From: Heracleum sosnowskyi
Taxonomy: Eukaryota; Streptophyta; Magnoliopsida; Apiales; Apiaceae
Direction: 5' to 3'
NCBI GenBank assembly: GCA_030848705.1
Contig: CM061245.1
Span: forward strand, 77,859,564-77,923,563
Length of the DNA stretch: 64,000 nt
Shown: piece after piece, positions 39,898 through 49,768 of the stretch
How positions within the stretch are numbered: the first letter of the stretch is position 1
How the letters are laid out: each line of letters starts with the position of its first letter
Program-made: the position numbers and the translations under genes
The notes under the pieces: generated by a model
Databases searched by the model: none
Told to the model about the DNA's origin: nothing
Seen by the model: only the letters and a program-made list of their open reading frames with translations

Positions 39898-42800
39898 ATG
39901 GCCCCCAAACAGACTCTCTCTCAAACAAACTTTGCTGGCATCTTTTCCCCAAATGATGCTGGTGAGGATTTCAAAGGACTGGTGTTTTTCTTGAACAAGT
40001 CCTATCTTCGTTCAGCCATTACCTCAACTCCAATTCTCGACCTAGACAAACTTGAGGAATTTTGGCGCACTGCTGTTGCTCAAACTGAGGGTGAAAACCC
40101 AGCTATTCAATTCACGATTAATGGGCAACAATACATTCTCACAGCTGAGGTCATCAATACTGCTCTTGGAATTACACTGGAAGCAGGCCAAAACTTTGCT
40201 CCACTTGCTAATGATGACACTCTGAAGAAGCTCTTCTTGAAGATTGGGTATGCAGGCCCTATTCTCGAAGAGGGAACAACCAAGTGGTACCCGTCTGGTG
40301 AAATGGACAGGAAGTATCTAAGGAAGGAGTGGAGCATGATATTTGATGCAATGGTCAAGGTGTTCTCTACCAAGTCCACAGGCTGGAATGGGATACCCTC
40401 CTACATCAAGAAACTGACACATTCTCTTGTCCATGGATACAAGGTGAATGTTGGAGCTCTCCTCATGGCACAACTCAAAGCTGCCATAGGTAAGAAGGTA
40501 TCACACTACCCTCGCTTTCTTATGATGTGTATCAATACTTTCTGTGACTTTAATAATGATGCCCCTCGTCTAGAGGTTTGTTCTGTCTTGAAAAAGAACA
40601 CACACACACTGTTATCTTCACAGGATCTAAATGCACATATTCCACTATGCTTCACTCAGCACATGGTTGATCAAGTGACCAACCTTGATTATCCATTACC
40701 TACTGGTTATGATTCTTTTTCTCTTGAGGATGAAGCTGGATTAGACCCAAATTCAGTTAACCCCCATTCAACACCATACACTCAGCCTAGGCCCTCTAGA
40801 CTTCCCAAAGCCCAAAGAGAAGCCTTGCAAGAATCCAGAAAAAGATCCTTAGAAGCTGATGTTGGTGGTAGCTCTGTTAGTCAAGAGGGAGACACTGCAC
40901 CTAGTGCAGCAAATAAGGAAGGTAGTCAAGCAGAACCCACAGTGGTTCCCCCTGAGCCTAAGAAGAAGAGAGCTAGGAGGACCAAAACCACTGTCAGCCA
41001 CCCTGCAGTCTCCCAAAAGACTGTGGAGGAAACCAGGGAAATACACTCCTCCCTAGATGTGCCTTCTCAACAAGGTGCTTCTATTGAAATTGGCCTGTCT
41101 CCCAAGGCACCCTGTACAGAGTCTGCACAAACTCCTGGTTCCCAACCTGAGAAACCCCCACTTGAAGAAACACACAGTGAGTTAGGGCACAGTGAGGATT
41201 TCTCTACTCCTATTGATGGTTCACATGTTTCATCTGTGAATCAGCCCCCACTCTCTACTACACTTTCACCTTCTTCCTTCCCTACACATTCTTTTGTTTC
41301 TTCTCCACAACCTAGAGAAGGGGACAGTCCCAACCCTTCAGGTTTTGATCATCCATCTCCAATCATGGATGAGCCCCCCTCTAGTGGTCCACAAGAACCC
41401 ATTTCTCAAAGTGAGATGGACACCACTCCTCCAAACACTGAGCTAGGGCAAAGTGGTATTTTGTCAGAAACTGAAACAGCCAACACTTTGTCTGACCTCC
41501 AAGGAGCATCTTACCTTCGGGAAGATGCTGTCACAGCCTCTGTTGCTGTCAAAGACACTGGGGATGCTACTGTCCTGGGCACAACTACTGTCAAAGGTGG
41601 AGAGAAAGATGCTGTCACTACAGAACATACTGTCACTCCGCCTCCCAAAGATGCTGTCATGCCAGAACCTGCTGTCCAGACTACAACTGACAGTAACATT
41701 CCTCCCAAAGATGCTGTCAAGTCCTCCCAGCCTAATTTTGATGCTGTACTTGTTGAGGATGCCTCTGATGATGACCTACCTCTTGCCAAACTCCTAAAGG
41801 TACATTCTAAATCTTCTCCTTCCATGCATGTTAGTACTGCTCATACCCATGCATCTAGGTTGAGTGAGGGTGTGCAAAAGAAAAGAGAGATAAAAGAAAA
41901 GAGAGGTGAGCATAAAAATGAGAGGCAGCCAAATGAGCTGGCAAAAGGAGAGGGACTTGAGCATGTCCAGAGAGATATTGAGGGAGCCCACACTATTCAG
42001 GCACTAGGCCTTGAGAGTCAAACTGTGAGGGGTGATGAGATCACTCAAAAACACCCTGAGAGTGTGAGAACCCCCATAGCCTCCAAGCCCCTGTCTTTTC
42101 CTTCCCCTCCAAGAAGGTTAAGGTCTGGTGGCCCCTCTGCTACTTTTGGTAACAGGATTGCAGCTCTTGAAGGACAGTGTGCTACTTTGGACTCCAAGCT
42201 GGACTCTCTCTCTCAACTAGTGGTTGATGGTTTTGCTGCTACTCAACTTTCTATTCAGTTCCTTACTGACCTGGTAGCTGCCAACTCAACTAAGGGGGAG
42301 AAGGTAGCAAGATCAGAATCAATGCCTATTCAAGAATCAGGTGGAACTCAGGGGGAGCCTGTAGCTGTGAAGACCAGAGGGGGAGCTAAAAGGAAAGCAA
42401 TGTCTCAGGGGGAGCAAGTCAAACCAAGCAGTGCAAAACCACAGGATAAAGCTGAACAGACTATTGAAGTGGAAATGGATGGAGAAAGGGTGTTAATGTC
42501 AAAGGAAACTCAAGATGCATTGCAAAGAAGACCTGCATCTAGACATCCAATCTTGCCTCCTGTGGTGATCAGAGAACCTATTCAAGAAACTCAAGAAACT
42601 GCTCTACAGAGGAAATGGAGAGAAATGGAGGAACAAAACAAACTTGGGAAAGGTAAAGGGAAACTGCCTGAATCCATCTATAAAGGAACTACTTGGTCCA
42701 ATGGTACTGAGTATGATCAAGAGGAAGCCAATGTCTTGATGGTGGATTACAGGGAGAGCACATTACACAACCATGACAATGAGTTTAGCAGTTTGGTGGA

Positions 42801-44961
42801 AGAAGCAATGAATGCTCCTAGCAACCGTCCAACCAACACCACAAACCTGTTAAAGGCACAAATTACCAGTGTCAGTGTAATGGTGAATGATGAGAAAAGA
42901 TGGGCTGTAAGTATTTATCTAACTTCTGGCATATCTTATTTCATCACAATGCAGCTATTGCAGAGTCTGCCAGCAAAGGTGTTGTGTGCTTTGAAGGGAA
43001 AGATCAGGGCAACTCAAACACCATTCAATGAAATATTGGATATGCAAATCCAGAACCTGATCATACAGAAGCTACCTGAAGTCTACTCAAATCCATCATG
43101 TGTTTTCTACAGATCTAAATCTAAGGATGGCATTAGAAGGAACAGCTACATGAATATTGGTAGCCCATCCAAAATGGAAACCAAGTCAATTCTGAAGGTA
43201 CTAGATGGAATACTCAGTTCAAATGCCAATCCAGGAAGAGTTCATGCTGTTCAAGAAATCTACAAAATGCTGGTGTTGAGAGACAAGGCACTGGGAGCTA
43301 GAATAAAGGAGCTAATCACTAGAGCCAATGCCAAAAGAAATGATCAAGGTGGTAGCTGCTTCTATAACATTCCTCCCCATGATGATAATGATGATGATGA
43401 TGATGAAGATGGTGAGGGTGGAGGTGGTGAAGCTTCTGGAAATGCTGGAAATGCTGGTGGAAGTAATTCTGGGAATACTGGTATTCAATCTCAGAATGAA
43501 GGCAATGAAGAAACTCCTAGCCAGGAAAAGAAAGATGCTGGTGCAACAGATGAAGAGGAGTCAAGAATACTGGAAGCTTTGGAGGCAAGCATTCTTAGAT
43601 GTGCTATTGACTGCATAAATGCTGAAAAAGATGCTGTCATCAAAGGTACTGTCGACAAGGATACTGTCATAGAAGATGCTGTCTTGAGAGATGCTGTCGA
43701 CAGAGGTACTGTCAAGGAAGGTTCTGTCAAGGATGAAACCAAAGCTGCTGTCAAGCCCAAGAGACTGAAAGCTAATGCTAAGGCATGGTTTTCTAGACAG
43801 AAACCTGCAGGAAAGCACAAATACTCAGGAAAGGAAAAGGCCACTGGATTTGGCAGAAATCTAAGGAAGCCAATTCAATCAATTCCTCCCAACAGTCTTA
43901 AGATTCAACAAATGAAATCAAAAGAAATTAAGAGTGTTGAGGTTAAGCTGGATGCAAATCAAGAGGCCTCTGAGTATATTCTGTGGTGGGAAGAATCAAG
44001 GTCTGCCAAGATTGACAAGGACTTCAATCTGGTAGCCACATCAACCAAGAACAGCACATCAACCATAGATAAAAGAAGAATTGATTTCTTCTACCTGGAA
44101 AGAATGGTAGAGTTGCTGGAGAGCTATGATAATGTTTCAGAGGCTGTCATGGAACATGTTCTAAAATATCAGGCAGATAGGGATGCTGAATTTTATCAGA
44201 AATTTGGCTATAACTTTGCAGATTTTGATGATGCTGATATTCTTACTGATCTCCCAGCCTCTCCTATACCATACCACTGGTACTATGAGTTTGATGACTT
44301 ACCCACAGAAGAAGGGCAAGCCCAACCAACTCAGGAAGGGCAACCCAAGCCAAGCAAAGGACCTGAATCTTCTGCATATTCTCAAGCTCAGACAGAACTT
44401 GATAAGAAGGAAGCTGAATTGCTAGAAATTCACAAGGCCTCTAACAAGGCAGAAAGTGAAGCTCCAAATTATCAACCATATATGCTGGAAAATCCCCTAA
44501 GAGTCAAGTTCCTAAAAGAAGAAATCTATGTTTGCAGCTTGCATAAGCTTAAAACATCCACTCTGAAGGATTTACAGTATATGGTAGCTGGTTCAATTCA
44601 CCCCCTGGAACAGATTTGTTCTTATGAGATAGAGAAGTTATTGGAAGGGAGAAAAGGAGAAGACTCAAAGCTGGACAAGCAAAGAAGGAAGTCTCTCAAT
44701 GCTTATCCTGGAAGAAGATTCAAGCTCATTAATGAAGAACTTCATTTCAGAACTTATCCATATGATATAGAGCAATGGCTGAATCTCAGGGATGTTAGCT
44801 CTCTCATATCTCCTTCCATAAAGAAGATCATTGATGAAGTAGAGGATGATGCAGTGTCTGCTGCTGAAATTTCTCTTGTAGAAAGTCTAAGAAGCTGCTT
44901 GGCAGAAGCTCTCAAAAGAGAGGATGCAGCAAGACAGAAGAGGAAATCTCAAGCTAAGTGA
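39898..44961 (+). CDS. Element B large post-pol ORF (1687 aa), function unknown
   Basis: The ATG at 39898 follows a leader-like CT-rich stretch; the ORF is open to TGA at 44959. Residues 1-235 form a compact domain (FSPNDAGEDFKGLVFFLNKSYL; LEEFWRTAVAQ; a WNGIPSYIKKLTHSLVHGY segment) that resembles plant retroelement-derived proteins rather than any enzyme. Then follow a Pro/Ser/Thr-rich region with a PKKKRARR basic cluster (about 355), a KDAV/TV repeat block encoded by the CTGTCA word (about 540-615), a coiled coil (about 765-795) ending in STKGEKV (about 797-803), a poly-Asp run (about 1160), a second DAV/TV block (about 1243-1283) and a helical C-terminus. I see no signal peptide, transmembrane helix or fusion peptide, so an envelope role is not supported. 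A nuclear or particle-associated role is possible. Length exceeds typical Sirevirus envelope-like ORFs. Confidence 0.8.
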   Translation: MAPKQTLSQTNFAGIFSPNDAGEDFKGLVFFLNKSYLRSAITSTPILDLDKLEEFWRTAVAQTEGENPAIQFTINGQQYILTAEVINTALGITLEAGQNFAPLANDDTLKKLFLKIGYAGPILEEGTTKWYPSGEMDRKYLRKEWSMIFDAMVKVFSTKSTGWNGIPSYIKKLTHSLVHGYKVNVGALLMAQLKAAIGKKVSHYPRFLMMCINTFCDFNNDAPRLEVCSVLKKNTHTLLSSQDLNAHIPLCFTQHMVDQVTNLDYPLPTGYDSFSLEDEAGLDPNSVNPHSTPYTQPRPSRLPKAQREALQESRKRSLEADVGGSSVSQEGDTAPSAANKEGSQAEPTVVPPEPKKKRARRTKTTVSHPAVSQKTVEETREIHSSLDVPSQQGASIEIGLSPKAPCTESAQTPGSQPEKPPLEETHSELGHSEDFSTPIDGSHVSSVNQPPLSTTLSPSSFPTHSFVSSPQPREGDSPNPSGFDHPSPIMDEPPSSGPQEPISQSEMDTTPPNTELGQSGILSETETANTLSDLQGASYLREDAVTASVAVKDTGDATVLGTTTVKGGEKDAVTTEHTVTPPPKDAVMPEPAVQTTTDSNIPPKDAVKSSQPNFDAVLVEDASDDDLPLAKLLKVHSKSSPSMHVSTAHTHASRLSEGVQKKREIKEKRGEHKNERQPNELAKGEGLEHVQRDIEGAHTIQALGLESQTVRGDEITQKHPESVRTPIASKPLSFPSPPRRLRSGGPSATFGNRIAALEGQCATLDSKLDSLSQLVVDGFAATQLSIQFLTDLVAANSTKGEKVARSESMPIQESGGTQGEPVAVKTRGGAKRKAMSQGEQVKPSSAKPQDKAEQTIEVEMDGERVLMSKETQDALQRRPASRHPILPPVVIREPIQETQETALQRKWREMEEQNKLGKGKGKLPESIYKGTTWSNGTEYDQEEANVLMVDYRESTLHNHDNEFSSLVEEAMNAPSNRPTNTTNLLKAQITSVSVMVNDEKRWAVSIYLTSGISYFITMQLLQSLPAKVLCALKGKIRATQTPFNEILDMQIQNLIIQKLPEVYSNPSCVFYRSKSKDGIRRNSYMNIGSPSKMETKSILKVLDGILSSNANPGRVHAVQEIYKMLVLRDKALGARIKELITRANAKRNDQGGSCFYNIPPHDDNDDDDDEDGEGGGGEASGNAGNAGGSNSGNTGIQSQNEGNEETPSQEKKDAGATDEEESRILEALEASILRCAIDCINAEKDAVIKGTVDKDTVIEDAVLRDAVDRGTVKEGSVKDETKAAVKPKRLKANAKAWFSRQKPAGKHKYSGKEKATGFGRNLRKPIQSIPPNSLKIQQMKSKEIKSVEVKLDANQEASEYILWWEESRSAKIDKDFNLVATSTKNSTSTIDKRRIDFFYLERMVELLESYDNVSEAVMEHVLKYQADRDAEFYQKFGYNFADFDDADILTDLPASPIPYHWYYEFDDLPTEEGQAQPTQEGQPKPSKGPESSAYSQAQTELDKKEAELLEIHKASNKAESEAPNYQPYMLENPLRVKFLKEEIYVCSLHKLKTSTLKDLQYMVAGSIHPLEQICSYEIEKLLEGRKGEDSKLDKQRRKSLNAYPGRRFKLINEELHFRTYPYDIEQWLNLRDVSSLISPSIKKIIDEVEDDAVSAAEISLVESLRSCLAEALKREDAARQKRKSQAK
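41525..41725 (+). repeat. First GATGCTGTCA block in the element B large ORF
   Basis: GATGCTGTCA and TACTGTCA variants occur about ten times in 200 bp, encoding Asp-Ala-Val and Thr-Val dipeptides separated by 15-30 bp of unrelated sequence. Most copies are kept in one codon phase here, unlike in gag. Confidence 0.8.
42290..42420 (+). other. Four internal polypurine-tract-like sequences in the element B large ORF
   Basis: AAGGGGGAGAAGG at 42292-42304, CAGGGGGAG at 42349-42357, GAGGGGGAG at 42377-42385 and CAGGGGGAG at 42406-42414 each match the core of the true PPT (TTGGGGGAGAT at 45040-45050). The first encodes the KGEKV motif shared with C and G. They could act as extra plus-strand start sites. 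Confidence 0.55.
43625..43760 (+). repeat. Second GATGCTGTC/GATACTGTC block in the element B large ORF
   Basis: About nine copies of ACTGTC or GCTGTC occur in 135 bp, each about 15 bp apart, giving Asp-Ala-Val/Gly-Thr-Val peptides. It is the same word as in the LTR and gag, 2 kb away from the first block. Confidence 0.8.
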
Positions 44962-45038
44962 AAATTCTTGAATTCTGATCTTGTTAGTTAAGTTGTCAGC
45001 ACATATTGTAAATTTGCTGTTATTTTCCATAAAAACAA

Positions 45039-45050
45039 ATTGGGGGAGAT
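45039..45050 (+). other. Element B polypurine tract
   Basis: ATTGGGGGAGAT directly precedes the 3' LTR at 45051, as expected for the plus-strand primer. Confidence 0.95.
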
Positions 45051-46105
45051 TGTTGGGATTTATGGGTGATAGCATAGAAACAACTTAACTTTGATTGTAC
45101 TTAATTTTTTAAATTAAGTAGAACATACTGTCATAGCCAAAGTATATTCTTGTAATCAGTATGTAATGTTATTCTAGTTGTATTATTTGAAAGAAGTTCA
45201 CTTGTGTGTTCAAGCCTCAAAGAATGCTTTTTGGATGACAACATGAATAAAGGTTACTGTCCTAAAGCTGTGACAGTAAGATTACAAGAAGACAGAATGT
45301 TGCAAGTCACGACAGCATATTCACTCTGACAGCAACATTGGCGGAAGACTACGCGACAGCAACTATTGCCCTCGACAGCAAGTTTGGGATCCTCGACAGC
45401 ACTCTATGCGGGGAACTCATACTGTCACCAAAAGATCATTCCTGTGACAGCAAGCTTTGCGGCAAAAGTAACTGTCTCAATAAAGATCCCTATGCTAGGT
45501 ATCTTTCTCAGTCAAATCCCGTGACAGTTTAAATGTTCAAGAAACAGGCGTGATGCAGCATCCCTAAGCTGCACCAAGTCTGCAAGACTACGACAGAAGC
45601 TTCAAGGCACTACAAATCAAAAGCGAATCAATTCAAGAGCAAGGTCAAGTCTTTATCTGCTGAATTGGTTTAGCTGGAAATAGAATGAATCTAGGTTGCT
45701 TTCTTTGTAATGTATATCTGACATGTTAGCAATTTAGGAAAGTCACATGGGTAAGACAATCTGTAAGAAGCTGCCACTTGATAGTGACAGCAGCTTTACA
45801 AACCCGTGACTGATAGTGATAGGGTTAGTCATATACCTTCTATCAACTCATTCTAGAAAAGTAACGAACAGAAGAAAGTGTCTGAGAAGAAAACCCGCAG
45901 CTCGAGATCTTTTTCTTGAGGTTGTAGCAACACTTTGCAAAATAAATAAAACATTTATTTTGTGAATCTTGTTCTTACTAAATACTGTTCGTGATTGCAT
46001 ATATTGCTGATAACGTTTAATCTTGATTTTAGTTGTTGAAATTTAGATTGAATTTTATCAGTATTGCATTCATCCCCCCCCTTCTGCAATACACAAGGAC
46101 TAACA
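45051..46105 (+). repeat. Element B 3' LTR (1055 bp)
   Basis: I saw no difference from the 5' LTR, including the run of eight C in the U5 hairpin. It ends GGACTAACA and is followed by TSD CCATA. Confidence 0.95.
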
Positions 46106-46205
46106 CCATAGCCTCCAGGTACATCAGCATCTTTACCCTCCATGTGGGATATTCTGATATCTTCAAGATGGGAATCTTCATGCTTTCATACTTGGTTGTC
46201 GACAT
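46106..46205 (-). CDS. gag: Element C gag, first exon-like piece (start codon to B insertion)
   Basis: The ATG at 46205 opens MSTTKYESMKIPILKI and reads to EAMDPDY across the B insertion point, where the continuing sequence is at 31577. It defines the true gag start of C. The CCATA at 46106-46110 is the target copy duplicated by B. Confidence 0.9.
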
Positions 46206-46241
46206 CTTTAGATCGTATCTGATTCAGAATTAAATCAGTTT

Positions 46242-46253
46242 GCTCTGATACCA
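46242..46253 (-). other. Element C primer-binding site
   Basis: GCTCTGATACCA is the complement of TGGTATCAGAGC and lies two bases from the 5' LTR of C at 46256. Confidence 0.9.
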
Positions 46254-46255
46254 AT

Positions 46256-46876
46256 TGTTGCCCAGTAAATAACAATTGTAGAAGGGGGTTGAATACAATT
46301 GTATAAGATTCTCGACTTTATATAACACAAATATGAAAGATCAATAACAATAACAATAACAGCTTTATTAACTTTGATATAAAACTGTTACAAACTCTCT
46401 TAAGAAATTCTGATGTTCTTAAGAGCTGCTAGCTTACAAAAACTCTCTCAAGAAATTCTGTTCTTAAGAGCTTCTCTCCGATTATGTTCTCTCTCGAATG
46501 AATAATTCTCTCTCTCTGATGAGTACATAAATCGAAACCAAAACTGTGTTTATATAGTGCACACAGCTTCTCTATCAATAACAAGATAAGTCCTAATCAT
46601 AACAAAGATAGAAACATATCTTTAATCGATAGCTGCATTCTACAAACCAGGAACAAACTTCCATGTTTATCTAGACTCCAAATATAACTCGAAGTAGGAA
46701 TCCTGATCAGCTTCAAGTCCTGATGATCAAACCTGATCATAGTCTGAGTAGGAATCCTGATGATCAATAAGATACTGACGCTTGATCAAATACTGATGAC
46801 CATGCAATACTGATGACGTCAGCAATCCTGATCAGTTGAGTCTAGCTTCTGACGATCATTGAATTCTGATCTAACA
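46256..46876 (-). repeat. Element C 5' LTR (621 bp)
   Basis: It is the same as the copy at 20256-20876 shifted by exactly 26,000 bp. Followed by TSD TAGAG at 46877-46881, which joins back into E pol. Confidence 0.95.
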
Positions 46877-47196
46877 TAGAGCAAGCTTCTCATCTTTCCT
46901 GTTTGTGATCAAGCATTTGTCTTTTCTGAAGTCTACATTGTATCCTTTGTCACAGAACTGACTGATACTTAATAGGTTGTGCTTTAATCCTTCAACAAGA
47001 GAGATATTTTCAATGATGACATTCCCAATTTCCAGATTCCCATATCCCGTAGTGAATCCCTTGTTGTCATCTCCAAAGGTTACTATCGGGCCAGTCTTCT
47101 TAACCACATCTGTAAGCAGGGACTCTTCTCCTGTCATGTGTCTAGAACAACCACTATCTTGAATCCACACGACCTTTGCTTTGTTAACCTTACCCT
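46877..47196 (-). pseudogene. pol: Element E pol fragment: protease domain
   Basis: Residues VWIQDSGCSRHMTGEESLL hold the copia protease active site DSG; the rest (TFGDDNKGFTTGYG, LVEGLKHNLLSISQ) matches the protease C-terminal half and its spacer in B and C. The fragment is open up to the TAGAG at the C boundary. Upstream, the gag stop (47212-47214) is followed at 17 nt by a TAG|GG acceptor-like site, and pol is not in the gag frame there. Confidence 0.9.
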
Positions 47197-47211
47197 ACAA
47201 TCACAGATTGA

Positions 47212-49609
47212 TTAAGCGGACTTTGGTACCCAAACTTGTTTGGGTCCTGAAGGTTTAGAAACTTTAACAGGAGTAACATTTGAATCAGTCTTAACCTGTT
47301 TGTCTTTCATGTTAGCCGTGGCTTTCTCAATTTCAGTGCTAGTGCTACCAGATGCATTCATTAACTTAAAATAAGCATGCATGATATTGTATGCACAAAG
47401 TAAGCAATCTTTCTTGCCACAGGGTTCATGAAGATTAGGCATGTCAGACATGTTATGCATTTCAGAAGTAACAACAGTTTCTACTTTAACCTTTTTTACA
47501 TGCATGTGTAAGGTGACCAGCAGAATTACAATTATTGCACAACTTCCTAGATGCAATGGGTGAGGATGTACTAACATTCTGATTAACAACACCTCCTTTC
47601 CCATTTATGTTCTTTTTAGCCTTTCTAACTTTATTGCCTATCTCAGTTTTAGGTAATTCAGTTTTTACTGATTTCCTAGGCAATTCAGTTTGTATCTCTA
47701 CTTCCTTCTTTAAATCCTCCTCAAGCAATTCTTTTCTTATGAATAAGTCTTCTTCATTGAAAGGTTCTGAAACAGGCTTAACAAAAACTGGACAATCAAC
47801 ATTCTTAAGAATGTGTGGAATATTCTCCATGACAGTTGGAGGTGTCACAAGAAACTCCACTGGCTTCTTTCCAGTTTTCTTACTATAGTCAAATCCTATA
47901 GCAGTTTTATTCCCTAAGGTCTAAGTATCAATTATTTCCTTAGAAATTAGGGCGGAGTTCTTATATGCATTCAGTTTCAACTCTAAGTCTGAAATCTGCT
48001 TCCTAAGGATAGTCTCTATCTCTTCATTACATTTGACCTTGTTCTATAAGTACTCATTCCTCTGTTTAAGATCTTCTAAGGTGACAGCTACAAGCACTAG
48101 TTCTTCATTTTTAGATTCTATATTTTTAATCTTAAGAACTAGTTTAACCTTTTCAATTTCAGATGCTATCATGCTTGTATGCACATTAAACAATTCTACA
48201 CTTAGATCTTGCACAGTTTTCTTGTACTCAGAATTAGACATGTCAATAGTAGTTAGGATATGTACCTGAGATGATTGTGGTGATTACTCTGAAGAGTCGG
48301 CAATTAAGGCAAGATTTACATACTCTTCCTCTTCATCCGAATCAGTATCATCCCAGCTTTTACCCTCTGCAATATAAGCTTTTCCTTTCTGCTTCCCAGA
48401 TATTGCTTCCAGTTGATGTTTCAGCTTTGCATTTTCTCTTTTCAAATCCTCATAAGAATCCTTCTTCTCATAGACATCTTTCTTGTCTCTTGCTTGACGA
48501 GGCTTCCAGAATTCAGTAGCAAAATGCCCTAATTCATTGCAATTGTTGCATCTTGATTTGCTTCTATCTATCATGCCTGTCTTGTAGCCTCCCTTAGAGC
48601 CAGAGCCTGAAGAATACTTGTTCTTCTGAAACCTATTTGCTGAGCCCTTGAACTTGTACTTAGGGGTTCTCTTGAAACGAATGTGACTAAACTTTGCAGC
48701 TAAGTACGCCATGGTTTTGTCTTCCATTTGCTCAAGTTCTTCTAGGGTGTAGTAATCACTTTCACCAGCACCTAGATTTACAGAATCCATTTCAACCTCT
48801 ATTATCTCTTCTTTTCCAGATCTAGGGGTTTGAACCTGAATATTAGAAGGTGTTGGTTCATTCACTACAAGTGTAGCCGATCTTGCGAGTGTAGTATTTT
48901 TGTTGTCCACTGTCCCTGGTCCATATATTATTACTCTTTGTTCTTGTTCCATATCATAAGTCTTAAGCTTGCCATAGATCATCTCTAATGACATCTTAGT
49001 AAAATCTATTATTTCCCTTATGGATGAAGACTTGTGTTCTACATGGTGGGGCAGTGTCATCATGAACTTCATGTCCGTCTCTCTCAGAGGATAGGTCTTC
49101 CCTTTCATTGATAATTCATTTAAAAGTTTAGTATACTTCTCAATGACCTGAGTTATACTTTCTCCGGGAAGTGACCTAAATGATTCATATTGAGATGTCA
49201 GGATATCCAATCTATTTTCCTGCACGTCTTCAGTACCTTCAATTATAAGATTTATGGTATCCCACATTTGTTTCCCACTTGTACAGTTCATTATCTGATA
49301 ACTCATTTCTTTATCTGCGGAGTTTGTTAATATCAGCATTAGACCTGTATCCAATCGAATCAGTTCCCTATCTGTATCTGTGTACTTAGATAGTTCCTTT
49401 GGGGTTGAACCTTGGGGAACTCTAGTACCTTCAGGAGTTGTCGATTCGCTCACTGGTTTCATTGGTACAAACAGTTCGTTCTCTAAAATGCCAATATACA
49501 ACGAATTAGATGCTTTGATAAATAACAACATCTTCATCTTCCACAGACCGAAATCATCTCTAGTAAAAGGGGGAACTTTGATACCAGCAGTTGTCTTTAG
49601 AGCACTCAT
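47212..49609 (-). pseudogene. gag: Element E gag, with stops and a frameshift
   Basis: The start is the ATG at 49609 (MSALKTTAGIKVPPF); the open frame to 49747 is leader. In-frame stops are TAA at 48284-48286, TAG at 48044-48046 and TAG near 47921; after the second zinc knuckle (CNNCNSAGHLTHAC, about 47500) the frame shifts to the final stretch ending VPKSA at 47215. The first knuckle has lost its last cysteine (CNNCNELGHFATEF). The N-terminal domain (LWKMKMLLFIKASN) and overall order match B gag. The product cannot be functional. Confidence 0.85.
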
Positions 49610-49754
49610 GGTTTCTGAAAATTTCAAATTATTTAAGATACAAAAAATTCCAATAAAATGAAAATTTTGAAAATTAAAAAATTTGCTACTAATTTTCAAA
49701 CCTTGTTTGATTTTGGTCTCAATCACCGGATCTGATTTGTACATCAATCAAGAA

Positions 49755-49766
49755 GCTCTGATACCA
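49755..49766 (-). other. Element E primer-binding site
   Basis: GCTCTGATACCA, the complement of TGGTATCAGAGC, lies two bases from the LTR edge at 49769. Confidence 0.9.
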
Positions 49767-49768
49767 AT

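Larger units (their letters stand above)
31578..46105 (+). mobile_element. Element B: intact 14.5-kb Sirevirus-like copia retrotransposon
   Basis: LTRs at 31578-32632 and 45051-46105 are both 1055 bp and I saw no difference. TSD CCATA lies at 31573-31577 and 46106-46110. The order is LTR, PBS (32635-32646), gag (32684-35302), pol (in frame, to 38563), a small acidic gene (38971-39231), a 1687-codon ORF (39898-44961), PPT (45039-45050) and LTR. All frames are open. Identical LTRs imply very recent insertion, and everything needed for autonomous movement is present. It lies in the gag of C. Length is far above the usual 5-9 kb of copia elements because of the large post-pol ORF. Confidence 0.95.
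20256..46876 (-). mobile_element. Element C: full-length Sirevirus-like copia, split by element B
   Basis: LTRs at 20256-20876 and 46256-46876 are both 621 bp and I saw no difference between them. The TSD is TAGAG (20251-20255 and 46877-46881). Without B and its duplicated CCATA the element is 12,088 bp. On the minus strand the order is LTR, PBS, gag, pol, a small antisense gene, a 1233-codon ORF, PPT and LTR. Gag is interrupted only by B; pol and the large ORF are open. The matching LTRs argue for a recent insertion. C lies inside the pol of E. Its family word is TCAGGAT/ATCCTGA with TCAGTAT variants. Confidence 0.95.

Noticed and set aside
39898..44961. Envelope glycoprotein annotation for the B large ORF
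   Set aside because: Position suggests it, but no signal peptide, transmembrane helix or fusion-like segment is visible.
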